Shown: one piece after another, positions 6,701 through 16,391 of the stretch
How the letters are laid out: each line of letters begins with the position of its first letter
Numbering within the stretch: the stretch's first letter is position 1
Translations under genes and position numbers: made by a program
Notes under the pieces: generated by a model
What the model was told of the DNA's origin: nothing
The model's input: the letters and a program-made list of their open reading frames with translations, nothing else
The model's database searches: none
Assembly: GCA_947505025.1 (NCBI GenBank)
Contig: CANNIJ010000027.1
Span: forward strand, 1 to 16,391
Source of the DNA: Legionellaceae bacterium
GTDB lineage: Bacteria; Pseudomonadota; Gammaproteobacteria; Legionellales; Legionellaceae
Direction: 5' to 3'
DNA length: 16,391 nucleotides

Positions 6701-7885
6701 TTAATCGACGAACGAAGAATTCGCGAAGAAGACATTTACCAGCGAGTACACAGTTTGTTGCTTGATAAAACAGTAACAGGTGGACCTCAAGGCATTAAGT
6801 CTAGCACGACAGTCACAGACATGTTGCTTCAAACAATTCCTCGTGAGAAATGGTTTGATCTCCGCTTCAAAGAAGAGGACATCAGTCAACAACTCGAGCA
6901 ATCATCGAAACAACTTGAGTCGCTTATTAAAGAAATGGAAAAGCGGTTTAATGACAATCGAAAGAAAATTGTTCAAGGTGATGATCTAGCGCCTGGCGTT
7001 CTTAAAATAGTAAAAGTATATTTGGCTGTTAAACGTCGAATTCAGCCTGGAGATAAAATGGCTGGGCGCCATGGTAATAAAGGGGTTATCTCTATTGTTG
7101 TACCGATGGAAGATATGCCTCATATGGCAGACGGAACACCTGTTGACATCGTACTCAATCCATTAGGTGTACCTTCGCGGATGAACATTGGCCAGGTATT
7201 GGAAACCCATCTTGGGCTAGCAGCCAAAGGCCTTGGGCAACGAATAGCCGATATGCTGAATTCGAATAAACCAATGTCTGAAGTTAAGAAATATTTGGAC
7301 AAAATCTACAATCATGATGACCGCAAACGCTTGGATCTTGATAGTCTTTCTAATGAAGAGCTGACTATCCTTGCGAATAATCTGAAAAACGGTGTTCCGA
7401 TGGCAACACCAGTTTTTGATGGCGCATCTGAGGCTGAGATTAGAGCAATGCTTGGATTGGCTGAAATGCCGCTGGATGGTAAAACGATGCTCATTGACGG
7501 ACGAACAGGACGTCAGTTTGATAATCCTGTAACCGTTGGTTACATGTATATGCTGAAATTAAACCATTTGGTTGATGATAAGATGCATGCTCGTTCGACT
7601 GGATCATATAGTTTAGTTACCCAACAACCTTTAGGTGGTAAAGCTCAATTTGGTGGACAACGGTTCGGGGAAATGGAAGTCTGGGCGCTAGAAGCTTATG
7701 GCGCGGCTTACACTTTACAAGAGATGTTAACTGTTAAATCCGATGATGTGGCTGGACGTACTAAAATATATAAAAATATTGTTGATGGTGATCATCGAAT
7801 GGATCCAGGTATGCCGGAATCATTCAACGTACTGTTAAAAGAGATACGGGCGCTTGGGATTGATATCGAGCTTAATCATAAGTAG
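3779..7885 (+). CDS. rpoB: DNA-directed RNA polymerase subunit beta
   Basis: This subunit forms, with beta', the active-site cleft of RNA polymerase. The 1368-residue product is collinear with the 1342-residue E. coli protein through protrusion, lobe, fork, flap, hybrid-binding and clamp-contact regions, including the proteobacterial insertions. Family stretches include SQLHRSPGV, the rifampicin pocket SQLSQFMDQ...THKRR, the [12 protein letters not shown] loop, [12 protein letters not shown] and the C-terminal [17 protein letters not shown]. The N-terminus is about 7 residues longer than in E. coli. Residue numbers in the rifampicin region are E. coli +15 (D531, H541, S546 equal D516, H526, S531), and these pocket residues are the susceptible type. 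AGAGGA (3767-3772) lies 6 nt before the ATG. No frameshift, intein or unusual insertion is seen. Confidence 0.99.
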   Translation: MADAVATHQFSHAEKKRFRKSFGRQTDKMEIPNLLEIQLKSYHDFLQPNGTLASQVNTGLHSAFASVFPIQSFSGQARLEYVSYSLGESAFDVRECKLRGLTYSAPLRVKVRLIVLDKDAPGEPKPVKDIREQDVFMGEIPLMTEVGTFVVNGTERVVVSQLHRSPGVIFEHDKGKTHSSGKLLYSARIIPYRGSWLDFEFDPKDCLFARIDRRRKLPVSILLRALGYDNEAILSEFFEFTSCHFKNNEFHIDLVPARLRGEIASFDIIAPKTGAVIVEQGRRITTRHIQVMEKENMKDLVIPRDYLIGKVLAKNCIDTLTGEVLAGANDEITAELLTRLLEHSIHQFEIIYTNDLDHGSYISDTLRVDPTSSQIDGLVEIYRMMRPGEPPTKEAAEALFKNLFFTEERYDLSAVGRMKFNRRVGRKEDTGSGVLNKEDILSVIKTLIDIRNGNGLVDDIDHLGNRRVRSVGEMAENQFRVGLVRVERAVKERLSLAESENLMPQDLINAKPVSAAIKEFFGSSQLSQFMDQVNPLSGVTHKRRVSALGPGGLTRERAGFEVRDVHTTHYGRVCPIETPEGPNIGLINSLSVYARTNAYGFIETPCIKVVNGCVTTEIEYLSAIEEVDYYIAQSSVELDSKGNIMADLVPCRHQNEFSLTTPDKINYMDVSAKQIVSVAASLIPFLEHDDANRALMGSNMQRQAVPTLRAEKPLVGTGMERTVASDSGVSVVAKRGGIIDLVDASRIVVRVNDKETTAGETGVDIYNLTKYFRSNQDTCINQVPIVSKGDTIRRGDILADGPCTDMGELALGQNLLVAFMPWNGYNFEDSILISERIVQEDRFTSIHIEELTCIARDTKLGTEEITADIPNVGESALASLDDSGVVYIGAEISAGDILVGKVTPKGETQLTPEEKLLRAIFGEKASDVKDSSLRVPSGMNGTVIDVQVFTRDGLEKDARAKSIEEEQLARVRKDLIDERRIREEDIYQRVHSLLLDKTVTGGPQGIKSSTTVTDMLLQTIPREKWFDLRFKEEDISQQLEQSSKQLESLIKEMEKRFNDNRKKIVQGDDLAPGVLKIVKVYLAVKRRIQPGDKMAGRHGNKGVISIVVPMEDMPHMADGTPVDIVLNPLGVPSRMNIGQVLETHLGLAAKGLGQRIADMLNSNKPMSEVKKYLDKIYNHDDRKRLDLDSLSNEELTILANNLKNGVPMATPVFDGASEAEIRAMLGLAEMPLDGKTMLIDGRTGRQFDNPVTVGYMYMLKLNHLVDDKMHARSTGSYSLVTQQPLGGKAQFGGQRFGEMEVWALEAYGAAYTLQEMLTVKSDDVAGRTKIYKNIVDGDHRMDPGMPESFNVLLKEIRALGIDIELNHK

Positions 7886-7919
7886 AACATTAAGATAGAC
7901 TTTTATTGGAGAGACAAAC

Positions 7920-10900
7920 TTGGCTAATTTCGTACCAATGAAAAAAGCGCCAGCTATGAGTGATTTGCTTGGCATGCTCAAACATCAGGGCCACAATGAA
8001 GAGTTTGATCAAATTCAAATTCGATTGGCTTCCCCTGAGCTTATTCGTTCATGGTCTTATGGTGAAGTTAAAAAACCTGAGACAATTAATTATCGTACAT
8101 TTAAGCCCGAGCGTGATGGGCTTTTCTGTGCCAAAACGTTTGGACCAGTCAAAGATTACGAGTGCCTATGTGGAAAATATAAACGTCTCAAGCACCGCGG
8201 TGTAATTTGTGAAAAGTGTGGTGTTGAGCTCGCACTGGCTAAAGTTCGTCGTGAGCGTATGGGGCATATTGAACTAGCAAGCCCGGTCGCTCATATTTGG
8301 TTTTTAAAATCATTACCTTCACGTATCGGTTTGCTATTAGATATGACATTGCGTGATATTGAGCGCGTATTGTATTTTGAAGCGTTTGTGGTTGTTGATC
8401 CTGGCATGACCGAACTTGAACGTGGTCAGTTGCTTAATGATGAAGTGTATTTGGATGCAATTGAGCAGTATGGGGATGAATTCGATGCCCGTATGGGTGC
8501 CGAAGCTATTCGTGATTTGCTGCGTATTATTGATTTGGCTGACGAAATCAAGACACTTCGTGAAGAGCTGCCAACAACAAGCTCAGAAACAAAAATTAAA
8601 AAAATCACAAAGCGACTAAAATTGCTAGAGGCCTTTCATGAGTCAGGGAACAAACCTGAATGGATGGTCATGAGTGTATTACCTGTCTTACCACCTGAAT
8701 TGCGACCTTTGGTTCCTTTAGATGGCGGACGGTTTGCTACTTCTGATTTGAACGATCTCTATCGTCGAGTCATCAATAGAAATAATCGATTAAAACGTCT
8801 TCTTGACTTAAGTGCACCAGATATCATTGTACGCAATGAAAAACGAATGCTTCAGGAGGCTGTTGATGCATTACTGGACAATGGTCGACGTGGTCGCGCG
8901 ATTACTGGAAGCAATAAGCGCCCTTTAAAATCTCTAGCGGACATGATCAAAGGTAAGCAAGGTCGATTCCGACAAAACTTATTGGGTAAGCGCGTTGACT
9001 ATTCAGGTCGTTCCGTAATCGTTGTTGGTCCCACACTTCGCCTGCATCAGTGTGGCTTACCTAAAAAAATGGCACTTGAGTTATTTAAGCCATTTATTTT
9101 TAGTAAGTTAGAGTTTCGCGGTCTTGCAACGACAATTAAAGCGGCTAAAAAAATGGTTGAGCGAGAGGAGTCTGTTGTTTGGGACATTCTTGAAGACGTC
9201 ATTCGAGAACATCCTATTCTTCTCAACCGAGCGCCAACCTTGCATCGACTCGGGATCCAAGCTTTTGAGCCGGTTCTCATCGAGGGCAAAGCGATTCAGT
9301 TACATCCTTTGGTCTGTACAGCATATAATGCTGACTTTGACGGCGACCAGATGGCAGTACACATTCCTTTGACCATTGAGGCGCAACTTGAAGCGCGATC
9401 TCTCATGATGTCAACGAACAATATTTTGTCGCCAGCAAGTGGTGAGCCTATTATTGTTCCTAGCCAAGACGTCGTTTTAGGACTTTACTATTTAACCCGT
9501 GAGCGTACCAACGCTAAAGGCGAAGGGAAAATCTATTCAAGCACACAAGAGGCCCAAAACTTTTATGAGGAAGGCTTCCTTGATATTCATGCGCGAATTA
9601 AAATTCGAATGCCAGTTGATAAGACAGCAGAAGTTATCACTTATCATTTGGTTGAAACGACAGTAGGTCGTGCAATTTTATCTGAGATACTTCCAGATGG
9701 AATTCCGTTTTCATTGATCAACCGTTCTATGGTTAAGAAGACAATTTCCAAAGTTCTTGATCATTGTTATCGGACCTTAGGACTCAAGCAAGCTGTTATT
9801 TTTGCAGATCAGTTGATGTATACCGGATTTAAATATGCAACAAGAGCCGGTGCTTCGATTGGTATTGAAGACATGGAAATCCCAGACGATAAGGCTTCAA
9901 TCATTGAACAAGCTGATAATGAAGTTCGAGAAATCGAAGCACAATTCAGATCAGGCTTGGTCACCAATGGTGAACGTTATAATAAAGTAATCGATATCTG
10001 GTCAAGAACAACAGATCTCGTTGCTAAATCGATGATGACTAAAATTGCTACTGAACAGGTTATCGATCGACAAGGTAATGAGGTTAGACAACCTTCCTTC
10101 AATCCTATTTTTATGATGGCTGATTCTGGAGCGCGGGGTTCTGCTGCTCAGATTCGTCAGTTAGCAGGAATGCGGGGTTTAATGTCTGCGCCGGATGGTT
10201 CAATCATTGAAACACCAATTACGGTTAACTTTAGAGAGGGATTAAACGTATTCCAGTACTTTATTTCCACGCACGGTGCGCGTAAAGGTTTAGCTGATAC
10301 GGCACTTAAAACAGCAAACTCTGGATATTTAACACGTCGATTGGTGGATGTTGCACAGGACGTTGTTATCACTGAAAGAGATTGTGGTACGGAAAACGGT
10401 ATATTGATGCAACCGCTCATCGAAGGGGGTGACATCGTTGAACCGTTGCATGAACGTGTTTTAGGACGTGTTGTTGCTACAGATTTATATTTACCCAATA
10501 AGGAAGAGCCCGTTGTTAAGGCCGGCACTTTGTTGGATGAAACATGGGTTGAAACACTAGAGAAATTAGGTGTAGACCAAATTAATGTTCGTTCACCCAT
10601 TACGTGTGAAACTAGATTTGGCCTTTGTGCTAACTGTTATGGTCGTGATCTAGCAAGAGGACATCTTGTTAACACGGGTGAAGCGGTAGGGATTATCGCT
10701 GCTCAGTCTATCGGTGAGCCAGGAACACAGCTTACGATGCGTACATTCCATATTGGTGGCGCTGCGTCAAGGTCAACTGCTGCAACAAATATTCAAATCA
10801 AAAGCAAAGGTATTATTCGTTTACATAATATTAAAACGGTTATGCACGTTAACGGGCATCTCGTTGCTGTATCGCGTTCCGGGGAAGTTACTGTGGTTGA

Positions 10901-12167
10901 CGAGTTCGGCCGCGAAAGGGAACGTTATAAGTTACCTTATGGCGCGGTCATTTCAGTGCATGATCAATCGGCGGTAGACGCAGGACAAGTCATTGCAAAC
11001 TGGGATCCACATACGCATCCAGTGATTTCAGAGGTAAGCGGTAAGCTTAAATTCGTTGACCTCATCGAAGGCATGACGATGAATCGACAAACCGATGATT
11101 TGACAGGTTTGAGTAATATCGTTGTAACCGATGCGAAACAACGCAGTGCTCAAGGTCGTGATTTACGACCGATGGTCAAGCTTGTTTCAGACACGGGTGA
11201 AGAAGTGTTTCTCGCAGGAACAAATGTTCCAGCACAATACTATCTTCCTGTCGATGCGATTATCAATTTTGAGGACGGACAAAATGTAGGGATTGGTGAT
11301 GTTATTGCACGGATCCCACAAGAACGTTCTAAGACTCGGGATATTACAGGGGGTCTTCCACGCGTAGCTGACTTGTTCGAAGCGAGACGACCTAAAGATG
11401 CGGCTGTTATGGCAGAAATCTCTGGACTTGTTAGTTTTGGGAAAGAAACAAAAGGCAAAAAGCGTCTTATTATCACCGAATCTGAAAACAATATACATGA
11501 AGAGTTGATTCCTAAATGGCGACACATTTCTGTATTTGAAGGTGAGCATGTTGCACGTGGAGAGCTTATTGCTGATGGTGCTCCGAGCCCTCATGATATT
11601 TTAAGATTGTTAGGTGTCGGTGCGTTGGCAAATTACATTGTTAATGAAGTGCAGGATGTTTATCGTTTGCAGGGTGTAAAAATCAATGATAAACATATTG
11701 AAACAATTGTTCGCCAAATGCTTAGAAAGCGCACAATTGTGTTTGTGGGCGATTCCAAGTTCCTTTTGGGTGAACAAATAGAAGAAACCGTGTTGTTACA
11801 AGAAAATGATAAATTAATCGCAGAGGGCAAAGTGGTCGCTCGAGGAACGCCTATTTTATTAGGGATAACCAAAGCGTCATTGGCTACCGAGTCGTTTATT
11901 TCTGCTGCATCGTTCCAAGAAACAACGCGTGTATTAACAGAAGCGGCTGTAAGTGGCAAAGCGGATGATTTACGCGGGTTAAAAGAAAATGTGATGGTTG
12001 GTCGCCTTATCCCTGCAGGAACAGGCTATACCTATCATTTAACGCGTAAAGCTAAGCGTGCTAGGGCATTAGCGGCGGGTCAGTCAGCACAAGGTGCTAT
12101 TACTGCCACAGATGTAGAACATGCGCTGAGCGAAGCTTTAAATGCTGAGCGTGGAAATGAGGGCTAA
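7920..12167 (+). CDS. rpoC: DNA-directed RNA polymerase subunit beta'
   Basis: Beta' is the catalytic, clamp-forming subunit. The 1415-residue product (E. coli 1407) shows the N-terminal zinc ribbon (Cys 82, 84, 97, 100), the rudder/lid region with [20 protein letters not shown], and the absolutely conserved magnesium loop [10 protein letters not shown] (Asp 472, 474, 476). It also has the second zinc site ending [12 protein letters not shown], the trigger loop and bridge helix ([20 protein letters not shown]), and the lineage-specific SI3 insertion before [17 protein letters not shown]. The start is TTG at 7920, 6 nt after GGAGAG (7908-7913). In-frame ATGs at 7938 and 7956 lack a Shine-Dalgarno, although 7956 aligns best with the E. 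coli start. The gap after rpoB is 34 nt, so the two are one operon. Confidence 0.99.
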   Translation: MANFVPMKKAPAMSDLLGMLKHQGHNEEFDQIQIRLASPELIRSWSYGEVKKPETINYRTFKPERDGLFCAKTFGPVKDYECLCGKYKRLKHRGVICEKCGVELALAKVRRERMGHIELASPVAHIWFLKSLPSRIGLLLDMTLRDIERVLYFEAFVVVDPGMTELERGQLLNDEVYLDAIEQYGDEFDARMGAEAIRDLLRIIDLADEIKTLREELPTTSSETKIKKITKRLKLLEAFHESGNKPEWMVMSVLPVLPPELRPLVPLDGGRFATSDLNDLYRRVINRNNRLKRLLDLSAPDIIVRNEKRMLQEAVDALLDNGRRGRAITGSNKRPLKSLADMIKGKQGRFRQNLLGKRVDYSGRSVIVVGPTLRLHQCGLPKKMALELFKPFIFSKLEFRGLATTIKAAKKMVEREESVVWDILEDVIREHPILLNRAPTLHRLGIQAFEPVLIEGKAIQLHPLVCTAYNADFDGDQMAVHIPLTIEAQLEARSLMMSTNNILSPASGEPIIVPSQDVVLGLYYLTRERTNAKGEGKIYSSTQEAQNFYEEGFLDIHARIKIRMPVDKTAEVITYHLVETTVGRAILSEILPDGIPFSLINRSMVKKTISKVLDHCYRTLGLKQAVIFADQLMYTGFKYATRAGASIGIEDMEIPDDKASIIEQADNEVREIEAQFRSGLVTNGERYNKVIDIWSRTTDLVAKSMMTKIATEQVIDRQGNEVRQPSFNPIFMMADSGARGSAAQIRQLAGMRGLMSAPDGSIIETPITVNFREGLNVFQYFISTHGARKGLADTALKTANSGYLTRRLVDVAQDVVITERDCGTENGILMQPLIEGGDIVEPLHERVLGRVVATDLYLPNKEEPVVKAGTLLDETWVETLEKLGVDQINVRSPITCETRFGLCANCYGRDLARGHLVNTGEAVGIIAAQSIGEPGTQLTMRTFHIGGAASRSTAATNIQIKSKGIIRLHNIKTVMHVNGHLVAVSRSGEVTVVDEFGRERERYKLPYGAVISVHDQSAVDAGQVIANWDPHTHPVISEVSGKLKFVDLIEGMTMNRQTDDLTGLSNIVVTDAKQRSAQGRDLRPMVKLVSDTGEEVFLAGTNVPAQYYLPVDAIINFEDGQNVGIGDVIARIPQERSKTRDITGGLPRVADLFEARRPKDAAVMAEISGLVSFGKETKGKKRLIITESENNIHEELIPKWRHISVFEGEHVARGELIADGAPSPHDILRLLGVGALANYIVNEVQDVYRLQGVKINDKHIETIVRQMLRKRTIVFVGDSKFLLGEQIEETVLLQENDKLIAEGKVVARGTPILLGITKASLATESFISAASFQETTRVLTEAAVSGKADDLRGLKENVMVGRLIPAGTGYTYHLTRKAKRARALAAGQSAQGAITATDVEHALSEALNAERGNEG

Positions 12168-12175
12168 AACGCCCT
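12160..12175 (+). terminator. Weak hairpin at the rpoC stop codon
   Basis: AGGGC (12160-12164) and GCCCT (12171-12175) can pair around the 6-nt loop that holds the rpoC TAA stop. The stem is only 5 bp, extendable by G-U pairs, and no T-run follows, so it is at best an inefficient terminator. No better terminator is visible between rpoC and rpsL, which suggests read-through into the str genes in addition to their own promoter. Confidence 0.3.
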
Positions 12176-12200
12176 TGGCGTAGATGTTGAGTAATTGGAA

Positions 12201-12272
12201 AGAGATCGGATTTATATTTGTGTTACCTAAGACCTTGACAACAAGGCAAGACCTATATAAAATCCGGCCTCT
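12201..12272. repeat. Imperfect inverted repeat flanking the rpsL promoter
   Basis: AGAGATCGGATTT (12201-12213) and AAATCCGGCCTCT (12260-12272) are inverted copies matching at 11 of 13 positions, separated by 46 bp. The right arm covers part of the -10 box and the discriminator; the left arm lies just upstream of the -35. In read-through RNA the arms could form a long-range stem. In DNA they could be a paired protein-binding site. Chance cannot be excluded from one sequence. Confidence 0.45.
12235..12263 (+). promoter_or_regulatory. Strong sigma-70 promoter of the str operon (rpsL)
   Basis: The -35 box TTGACA (12235-12240) is a perfect consensus match, the spacer is 17 bp, and the -10 box TAAAAT (12258-12263) matches 5/6. 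The predicted start is near 12270, giving a leader of about 50 nt before rpsL. Directly after the -10 lies the GC-rich discriminator CCGGCC (12264-12269). This is typical of rRNA and r-protein promoters that ppGpp/DksA repress in gammaproteobacteria. The rest of the 152-nt rpoC-rpsL gap shows only the inverted repeat and the weak hairpin listed separately. Confidence 0.82.
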
Positions 12273-12319
12273 TTATGCGTGTGAAACTATATAAAGTTAA
12301 AGTTCGGAGTTAACAATAA

Positions 12320-12700
12320 ATGGCTACTATTAACCAGCTAGTAAGAAAGCCTCGTGTGGCCCCAAAACGGAAAAGTAACGTTCCCGCTTTGGAGTCATGT
12401 CCGCAGCGTAGAGGTGTATGCACACGTGTTTACACTACAACGCCTAAGAAGCCTAACTCAGCTATGCGTAAGGTCGCTCGAGTTCGTTTGACCAATGGGT
12501 TTGAAGTCTCTTCTTACATTGGTGGAGAAGGGCATAATTTGCAAGAGCACTCCGTGGTGTTGATTCGCGGTGGTCGTGTAAAAGATTTGCCTGGGGTTCG
12601 ATATCATACCGTCCGTGGTAGTTTAGATACATCGGGCGTGAGCGACAGAAAACAAGGTCGTTCTAAGTACGGTACGAAAAAACCTAAAGACAAGAAATAA
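12320..12700 (+). CDS. rpsL: 30S ribosomal protein S12
   Basis: S12 lies at the decoding centre and controls tRNA selection accuracy. The 126-residue product (E. coli 124) is basic and highly conserved: NQLVRKPR at the N-terminus, [36 protein letters not shown] and [18 protein letters not shown]. The lysines of PKKPNSA and the lysine of VKDLPG, where streptomycin-resistance changes occur in E. coli and Mycobacterium, are the susceptible type. The Asp of KDLPG, the usual site of methylthiolation, is present. The last residues (KKPKDKK) extend slightly beyond E. coli. Shine-Dalgarno GGAG (12306-12309) lies 10 nt before the ATG. It is the first gene after the str promoter. Confidence 0.98.
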   Translation: MATINQLVRKPRVAPKRKSNVPALESCPQRRGVCTRVYTTTPKKPNSAMRKVARVRLTNGFEVSSYIGGEGHNLQEHSVVLIRGGRVKDLPGVRYHTVRGSLDTSGVSDRKQGRSKYGTKKPKDKK

Positions 12701-12720
12701 TTGAATTGTAGGAACTAGAC

Positions 12721-13230
12721 ATGCCAAGAAGAAGAGAAGTACCTAAAAGAGAAAATCTGCCGGATCCTAAATATCATAGTGAATTGTTGGCTAAGTTTAT
12801 TAATGTGCTCATGATCAGCGGAAAAAAATCTATTGCAGAAACAGTTACATATGGCGCATTGGATGTTTTAGATGAGCGAATTAAGCGACTGAAAAAATCT
12901 GACGGTAAAGAAGATGAGGCTGGTGGTGTACTTCGATATTTTGAAGAGGCGCTCAACAATGTTCGTCCAACAGTCGAAGTTAAATCTCGACGCGTTGGTG
13001 GTGCAACCTACCAAGTTCCAGTTGAAGTTCAACTTAACCGAAGTGTTGCTCTTGGAATGCGCTGGATTGTTCAAGCGGCTCGTACTCGCGGTGAGAAGGG
13101 TATGATGTTGCGTTTGGCGGGTGAACTTGTTGATGCCTTCGAAAGCAAAGGCTCAGCGGTCAAAAAGCGTGAAGAAACACATAGAATGGCAAAAGCTAAC
13201 CAAGCATTTGCTCATTTTAGATGGAACTAA
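12721..13230 (+). CDS. rpsG: 30S ribosomal protein S7
   Basis: S7 is the primary binder that nucleates folding of the 16S rRNA 3' major domain (the 30S head) and contacts the E-site tRNA. The 169-residue product starts [11 protein letters not shown] and has the family core [23 protein letters not shown], then [15 protein letters not shown], and ends [15 protein letters not shown]. Relative to E. coli it has about 11-12 extra residues, mostly charged then Gly-rich (about residues 53-72, [19 protein letters not shown]), between two helices. As I recall, Legionella S7 carries a related insertion here. AGGA (12710-12713) is 7 nt before the ATG. The gap after rpsL is only 20 nt, so the E. coli-style S7 operator does not fit there. 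Confidence 0.97.
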   Translation: MPRRREVPKRENLPDPKYHSELLAKFINVLMISGKKSIAETVTYGALDVLDERIKRLKKSDGKEDEAGGVLRYFEEALNNVRPTVEVKSRRVGGATYQVPVEVQLNRSVALGMRWIVQAARTRGEKGMMLRLAGELVDAFESKGSAVKKREETHRMAKANQAFAHFRWN

Positions 13231-13246
13231 GAGAGAGGATGCCTTC

Positions 13247-15343
13247 GTGTCAGCCACGCCATTAGAATTATACCGAAACATAGGAATCGTTGCGCACGTT
13301 GATGCGGGCAAAACGACGACTACTGAACGTGTATTGTTCTATACAGGGACATCGCATAAAATTGGCGAGGTTCATGACGGTGCGGCAACGATGGATTGGA
13401 TGGTTCAAGAGCAAGAGCGCGGGATAACAATTACATCTGCGGCGACAACTTGCTATTGGGCTGGCATGGATAAACAATATTTGCGTCATCGTATTAATAT
13501 TATCGATACGCCAGGTCATGTTGACTTCATGATTGAAGTTGAGCGCTCCTTGCGTGTTTTAGATGGTGCAATTGTTGTTTTTGACTCTGTCTCTGGTGTT
13601 GAGCCTCAGTCAGAAACAGTTTGGCGGCAAGCAGACAGATACGGCGTTCCACGCATTGTTTTCGTTAACAAGATGGATAGAATGGGCGCTAACTTTCTGC
13701 GCGTCGTGGAACAGATTAAGCAGCGCTTAGGCTCGAGTCCAGTTGTGGTTCAGCTTCCTATTGGTGCAGAAGAAACATATAAAGGCGTCATAGATTTAAT
13801 TAAAATGAAGGCCATACTTTGGGATGATGAAACCAAAGGAATGACATTCGAATATCAAGATATACCAAGCACACTGCTTGAACAATGTCAGGCCCTTCGA
13901 GCTTTGATCATAGAAGCTGCGGCTGATTATTCTGAAGCATATATGGAAAAGTACTTGGAAGGTATAGCACTTACAGAAGAAGAAATTAAAATTGGTTTGC
14001 GGCATAGAACAATCAATAACGAGATTGTGCCTGTTTTCTGTGGTTCAGCCTTTAAAAATAAGGGAGTTCAAGCTGCTTTAGATGGCGTGCTTGACTATTT
14101 GCCTTCTCCATTAGATATTCCTCCGGTAAAAGGGTTGGACATTGATGGTGAACCGGCGATACGTAAAACCAGTTATGATGAACCTTTCTCGGCACTGGCT
14201 TTTAAAATTGCAACAGACCCATTTGTTGGGACACTGACGTATTTTAGAGCTTACTCTGGTGTTGTTAAATCTGGCGATTCATTGTACAACCCGGTTAAAG
14301 GTAAAAAAGAGCGCATTGGTCGTTTATTACAAATGCATGCAAATGCTCGAGAAGAAATTAAAGAAGTGAGAGCTGGCGACATTGCTGCAGCTGTTGGTCT
14401 TAAAACCATAACTACAGGTGATACGCTATGCGATGTAAATTCAATCATTACACTTGAGCGAATGGACTTTCCCGATCCGGTAATTGCCGTTGCGGTGGAG
14501 CCAAGAACAAAAGCTGATCAAGAAAAAATGTTTGTTGCTTTGGGTAAATTAGCACAAGAAGATCCATCCTTCCGTATGCATACCGATGAAGAATCGGGGC
14601 AAACAATAATCGAGGGGATGGGTGAATTGCATCTGGAAATTATTGTTGACCGGATGCGTCGTGAGTTTCTTGTTGAGGCCAATGTTGGTAAACCACAAGT
14701 GGCTTATCGGGAGACAATCAAAGCCAAGGTAGAACAAGAGGGTAAATTTGTGCGCCAGTCTGGCGGCCGAGGTCAATACGGGCACGTATGGCTTAAAATA
14801 GAGCCTCAGGACCGTGGAACAGGATATGAATTTATTAATGCTATTGTTGGCGGTGTTATACCCAAAGAATATATCCCTGCAGTTGATAAAGGGATTCAAG
14901 AGCAGCTTCAGAATGGCGTGATAGCAGGCTATCCAGTTGTTGATGTGAAAGTTACTCTGTTTGATGGCTCTTATCATGACGTTGATTCGAGTGAAATGGC
15001 GTTTAAAATTGCCGGATCAATGGGCTTTAAACAAGGGGCTGCGAAAGCAACGCCCGTTCTGCTTGAGCCAATCATGAGCGTCGAAGTGGTAACCCCAGAA
15101 GATTACATGGGCGATGTCATGGGAGACTTAAGTAGAAGAAGAGGCATGTTGCAGGGTATGGACGAGTCTCCTGCTGGACGAATAATCCGAGCGGAAGTCC
15201 CCCTTGCAGAGATGTTTGGCTACTCCACGGATCTTCGCTCGGCAACACAAGGGCGTGCAACATATACCATGGAGTTTGAAAAATATTCTGAGGCACCAGC
15301 AGCAATAGCTGAAGCAATAATTAAGAAACATAAAAGTGAATGA
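13247..15343 (+). CDS. fusA: Elongation factor G
   Basis: EF-G is the GTPase that drives translocation and, with RRF, ribosome recycling. From the GTG at 13247 the product has 698 residues (E. coli 704). The G domain carries the P-loop AHVDAGKT (16-23), switch I RGITIT, DTPGH (87-91), NKMD (141-144) and GSAFKNKG, followed by domains II-V, ending in [19 protein letters not shown]. The reading frame stays open upstream to 13121, inside rpsG, but that extension overlaps S7 and is not family-like. The GTG has AGAGGA (13234-13239) 7 nt upstream and aligns with the E. coli N-terminus. It lies 16 nt after rpsG and 11 nt before tuf, the classic str operon order. No duplication or fusion is seen. Confidence 0.97.
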   Translation: MSATPLELYRNIGIVAHVDAGKTTTTERVLFYTGTSHKIGEVHDGAATMDWMVQEQERGITITSAATTCYWAGMDKQYLRHRINIIDTPGHVDFMIEVERSLRVLDGAIVVFDSVSGVEPQSETVWRQADRYGVPRIVFVNKMDRMGANFLRVVEQIKQRLGSSPVVVQLPIGAEETYKGVIDLIKMKAILWDDETKGMTFEYQDIPSTLLEQCQALRALIIEAAADYSEAYMEKYLEGIALTEEEIKIGLRHRTINNEIVPVFCGSAFKNKGVQAALDGVLDYLPSPLDIPPVKGLDIDGEPAIRKTSYDEPFSALAFKIATDPFVGTLTYFRAYSGVVKSGDSLYNPVKGKKERIGRLLQMHANAREEIKEVRAGDIAAAVGLKTITTGDTLCDVNSIITLERMDFPDPVIAVAVEPRTKADQEKMFVALGKLAQEDPSFRMHTDEESGQTIIEGMGELHLEIIVDRMRREFLVEANVGKPQVAYRETIKAKVEQEGKFVRQSGGRGQYGHVWLKIEPQDRGTGYEFINAIVGGVIPKEYIPAVDKGIQEQLQNGVIAGYPVVDVKVTLFDGSYHDVDSSEMAFKIAGSMGFKQGAAKATPVLLEPIMSVEVVTPEDYMGDVMGDLSRRRGMLQGMDESPAGRIIRAEVPLAEMFGYSTDLRSATQGRATYTMEFEKYSEAPAAIAEAIIKKHKSE

Positions 15344-15354
15344 GGGTTTAAGTC

Positions 15355-16391
15355 ATGGCTAAAGGAAAATTTGAGCGTAATAAACCACACGTAAACGTTG
15401 GTACGATTGGTCACGTTGACCATGGTAAGACAACATTGACCGCGGCAATTACGACGATTATGGCGAAAGAGTTTGGTGGTGAAGCGATGGCTTACGACCA
15501 AATTGACAAAGCGCCGGAAGAAAAGGCACGTGGAATTACAATTTCAACAGCACATGTTGAATATGAATCGACGAATCGTCATTATGCGCATGTGGATTGT
15601 CCTGGCCATGCTGACTATGTTAAGAACATGATTACAGGTGCTGCACAAATGGACGGGGCGATATTAGTGGTTTCGGCTGCTGATGGTCCAATGCCTCAAA
15701 CACGTGAACATATTCTGTTGGCGCGACAAGTTGGCGTTCCTTATATTGTTGTGTTTTTAAACAAAGCCGACATGGTCGACGATCCTGAGCTGTTAGAATT
15801 GGTTGAGATGGAAGTTCGTGATTTATTAAGCGCGTATGACTATCCTGGTGATGATATACCATTTATTATTGGTTCGGCACTGAAAGCGCTGAATGGCGAC
15901 ACAACGGATATAGGCGTTCCAGCAATTAAGAAATTAGTTGCCGAAATGGATGCATATATTCCTGAGCCAGTACGCGATATCGACAGACCATTTCTTCTGC
16001 CAATCGAAGATGTATTCTCTATTTCAGGCCGAGGCACTGTAGTAACAGGTCGAGTTGAGTCTGGTATTGTTAAGGTTGGAGAAGAAGTAGAAATTATCGG
16101 TATTCGTGACACGATTAAAACAACGTGCACGGGTGTTGAGATGTTTCGTAAGTTGCTTGACGAAGGGCGCGCTGGAGATAACGTCGGTGTGTTGTTAAGA
16201 GGCACGAAACGAGATGATGTTGAGCGCGGTCAAGTATTAGCGAAACCGGGTTCAATTAAGCCACACACGAAGTTTATGGCAGAAGTATATGTGTTGTCTA
16301 AAGATGAAGGTGGTCGACATACACCATTTTTTAATGGTTACCGTCCACAGTTTTACTTTAGAACGACAGATGTGACCGGAACCTGCGACTT
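15355..16391 (+). CDS. tuf: Elongation factor Tu, N-terminal part (3' end cut by window edge)
   Basis: This is the tufA-type copy following fusA. The first 345 codons plus two bases are present. The GTPase domain has GHVDHGKT (19-26), the effector segment EEKARGITI (55-63), DCPGHADY (81-88, with the catalytic His85), NKAD (136-139) and GSALKAL (173-179). Domain 2 contains the [13 protein letters not shown] stretch (226-238), and domain 3 begins near residue 298. The ATG at 15355 has GAGGG (15342-15346) 8 nt upstream, overlapping the fusA stop. The gene runs off the window inside the 149-bp terminal repeat. Continuing from base 150 of the window gives a complete 396-residue protein, so truncation is an edge effect. 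Confidence 0.97.
   Translation, partial: MAKGKFERNKPHVNVGTIGHVDHGKTTLTAAITTIMAKEFGGEAMAYDQIDKAPEEKARGITISTAHVEYESTNRHYAHVDCPGHADYVKNMITGAAQMDGAILVVSAADGPMPQTREHILLARQVGVPYIVVFLNKADMVDDPELLELVEMEVRDLLSAYDYPGDDIPFIIGSALKALNGDTTDIGVPAIKKLVAEMDAYIPEPVRDIDRPFLLPIEDVFSISGRGTVVTGRVESGIVKVGEEVEIIGIRDTIKTTCTGVEMFRKLLDEGRAGDNVGVLLRGTKRDDVERGQVLAKPGSIKPHTKFMAEVYVLSKDEGGRHTPFFNGYRPQFYFRTTDVTGTCD
16243..16391 (+). repeat. Terminal direct repeat, right copy (inside tuf)
   Basis: This stretch is identical at all 149 positions to bases 1-149, in the same orientation and the same tuf reading frame. Removing one copy leaves 16,242 bp whose ends join inside tuf without disturbing the frame. The odd length of the exact overlap would suit a de Bruijn k-mer overlap, but no assembly information is available to confirm this. 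Confidence 0.97.

Noticed and set aside
10157..10600. Minus-strand open frame of 147 codons opposite rpoC
   Set aside because: The opposite strand is fully explained by a highly conserved region of rpoC. No ribosome-binding site or recognisable protein is seen.
12187..12217. Second promoter upstream of rpsL (TTGAGT, 19 bp, TTATAT)
   Set aside because: The boxes are weaker and the spacing is poor compared with the TTGACA/TAAAAT pair a few bases downstream.
13121..13246. N-terminal extension of EF-G beginning inside rpsG
   Set aside because: It is only an open frame overlapping S7. The GTG at 13247 has a good Shine-Dalgarno and matches the EF-G family start.
1..16391. A genuine 16.2-kb circular plasmid or phage with terminal redundancy
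   Set aside because: The content is purely essential chromosomal genes in conserved order, with no replication, partition, mobilisation or phage gene. The overlap falls inside tuf, a gene normally duplicated at exactly these two places.

Overview
The window is a textbook gammaproteobacterial rpoBC/str-type transcription-translation cluster. All genes are on the + strand, in the order tuf(3' end) - tRNA-Trp - secE - nusG - rplK - rplA - rplJ - rplL - rpoB - rpoC - rpsL - rpsG - fusA - tuf(5' part). Every protein-coding gene aligns by eye along its length with its E. coli counterpart. The DNA is AT-leaning. The S7 N-terminus, an S7 insertion and the tuf/trpT/secE junction resemble Legionella/Coxiella-type gammaproteobacteria as I remember them, so I lean towards a Legionellales-like organism. 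That placement is inference, not proof.

Layout. 1-303 is the last 100 codons of EF-Tu, followed by a strong hairpin (314-344) and tRNA-Trp(CCA) at 353-428. secE begins only 15 nt after the tRNA, and nusG follows. rplK is preceded by a probable L1-binding autoregulatory leader. rplKA are followed by a good sigma-70-like promoter overlapping the rplA stop, then the L10 leader, rplJ and rplL. A perfect 11-bp hairpin separates rplL from rpoB. rpoB and rpoC are complete and intact. The 152-bp gap after rpoC holds a strong promoter (TTGACA, 17 bp, TAAAAT, GC-rich discriminator) for rpsL-rpsG-fusA-tuf.

How it works together. The cluster makes the core RNA polymerase subunits (beta, beta'), the elongation factor NusG that couples transcription to translation, the ribosomal stalk and its base (L11, L10, L7/L12, plus L1), the decoding-site proteins S12 and S7, the two elongation GTPases that act at the stalk base, and SecE of the SecYEG translocon. 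Visible control consists of L1 and L10 feedback sites, hairpins at operon joints, and promoters with rRNA/r-protein-like features.

The most important structural observation is that the first 149 bp are identical to the last 149 bp, in direct orientation, inside tuf. Joining the ends restores one intact in-frame 396-residue EF-Tu and would make a 16,242-bp circle. The likeliest explanation is a falsely circular contig closed through two (near-)identical tuf genes (tufA and tufB), not a plasmid or phage. I found no mobile element, CRISPR array, foreign gene or new system. The rest is conserved housekeeping DNA with some details of regulation worth checking.
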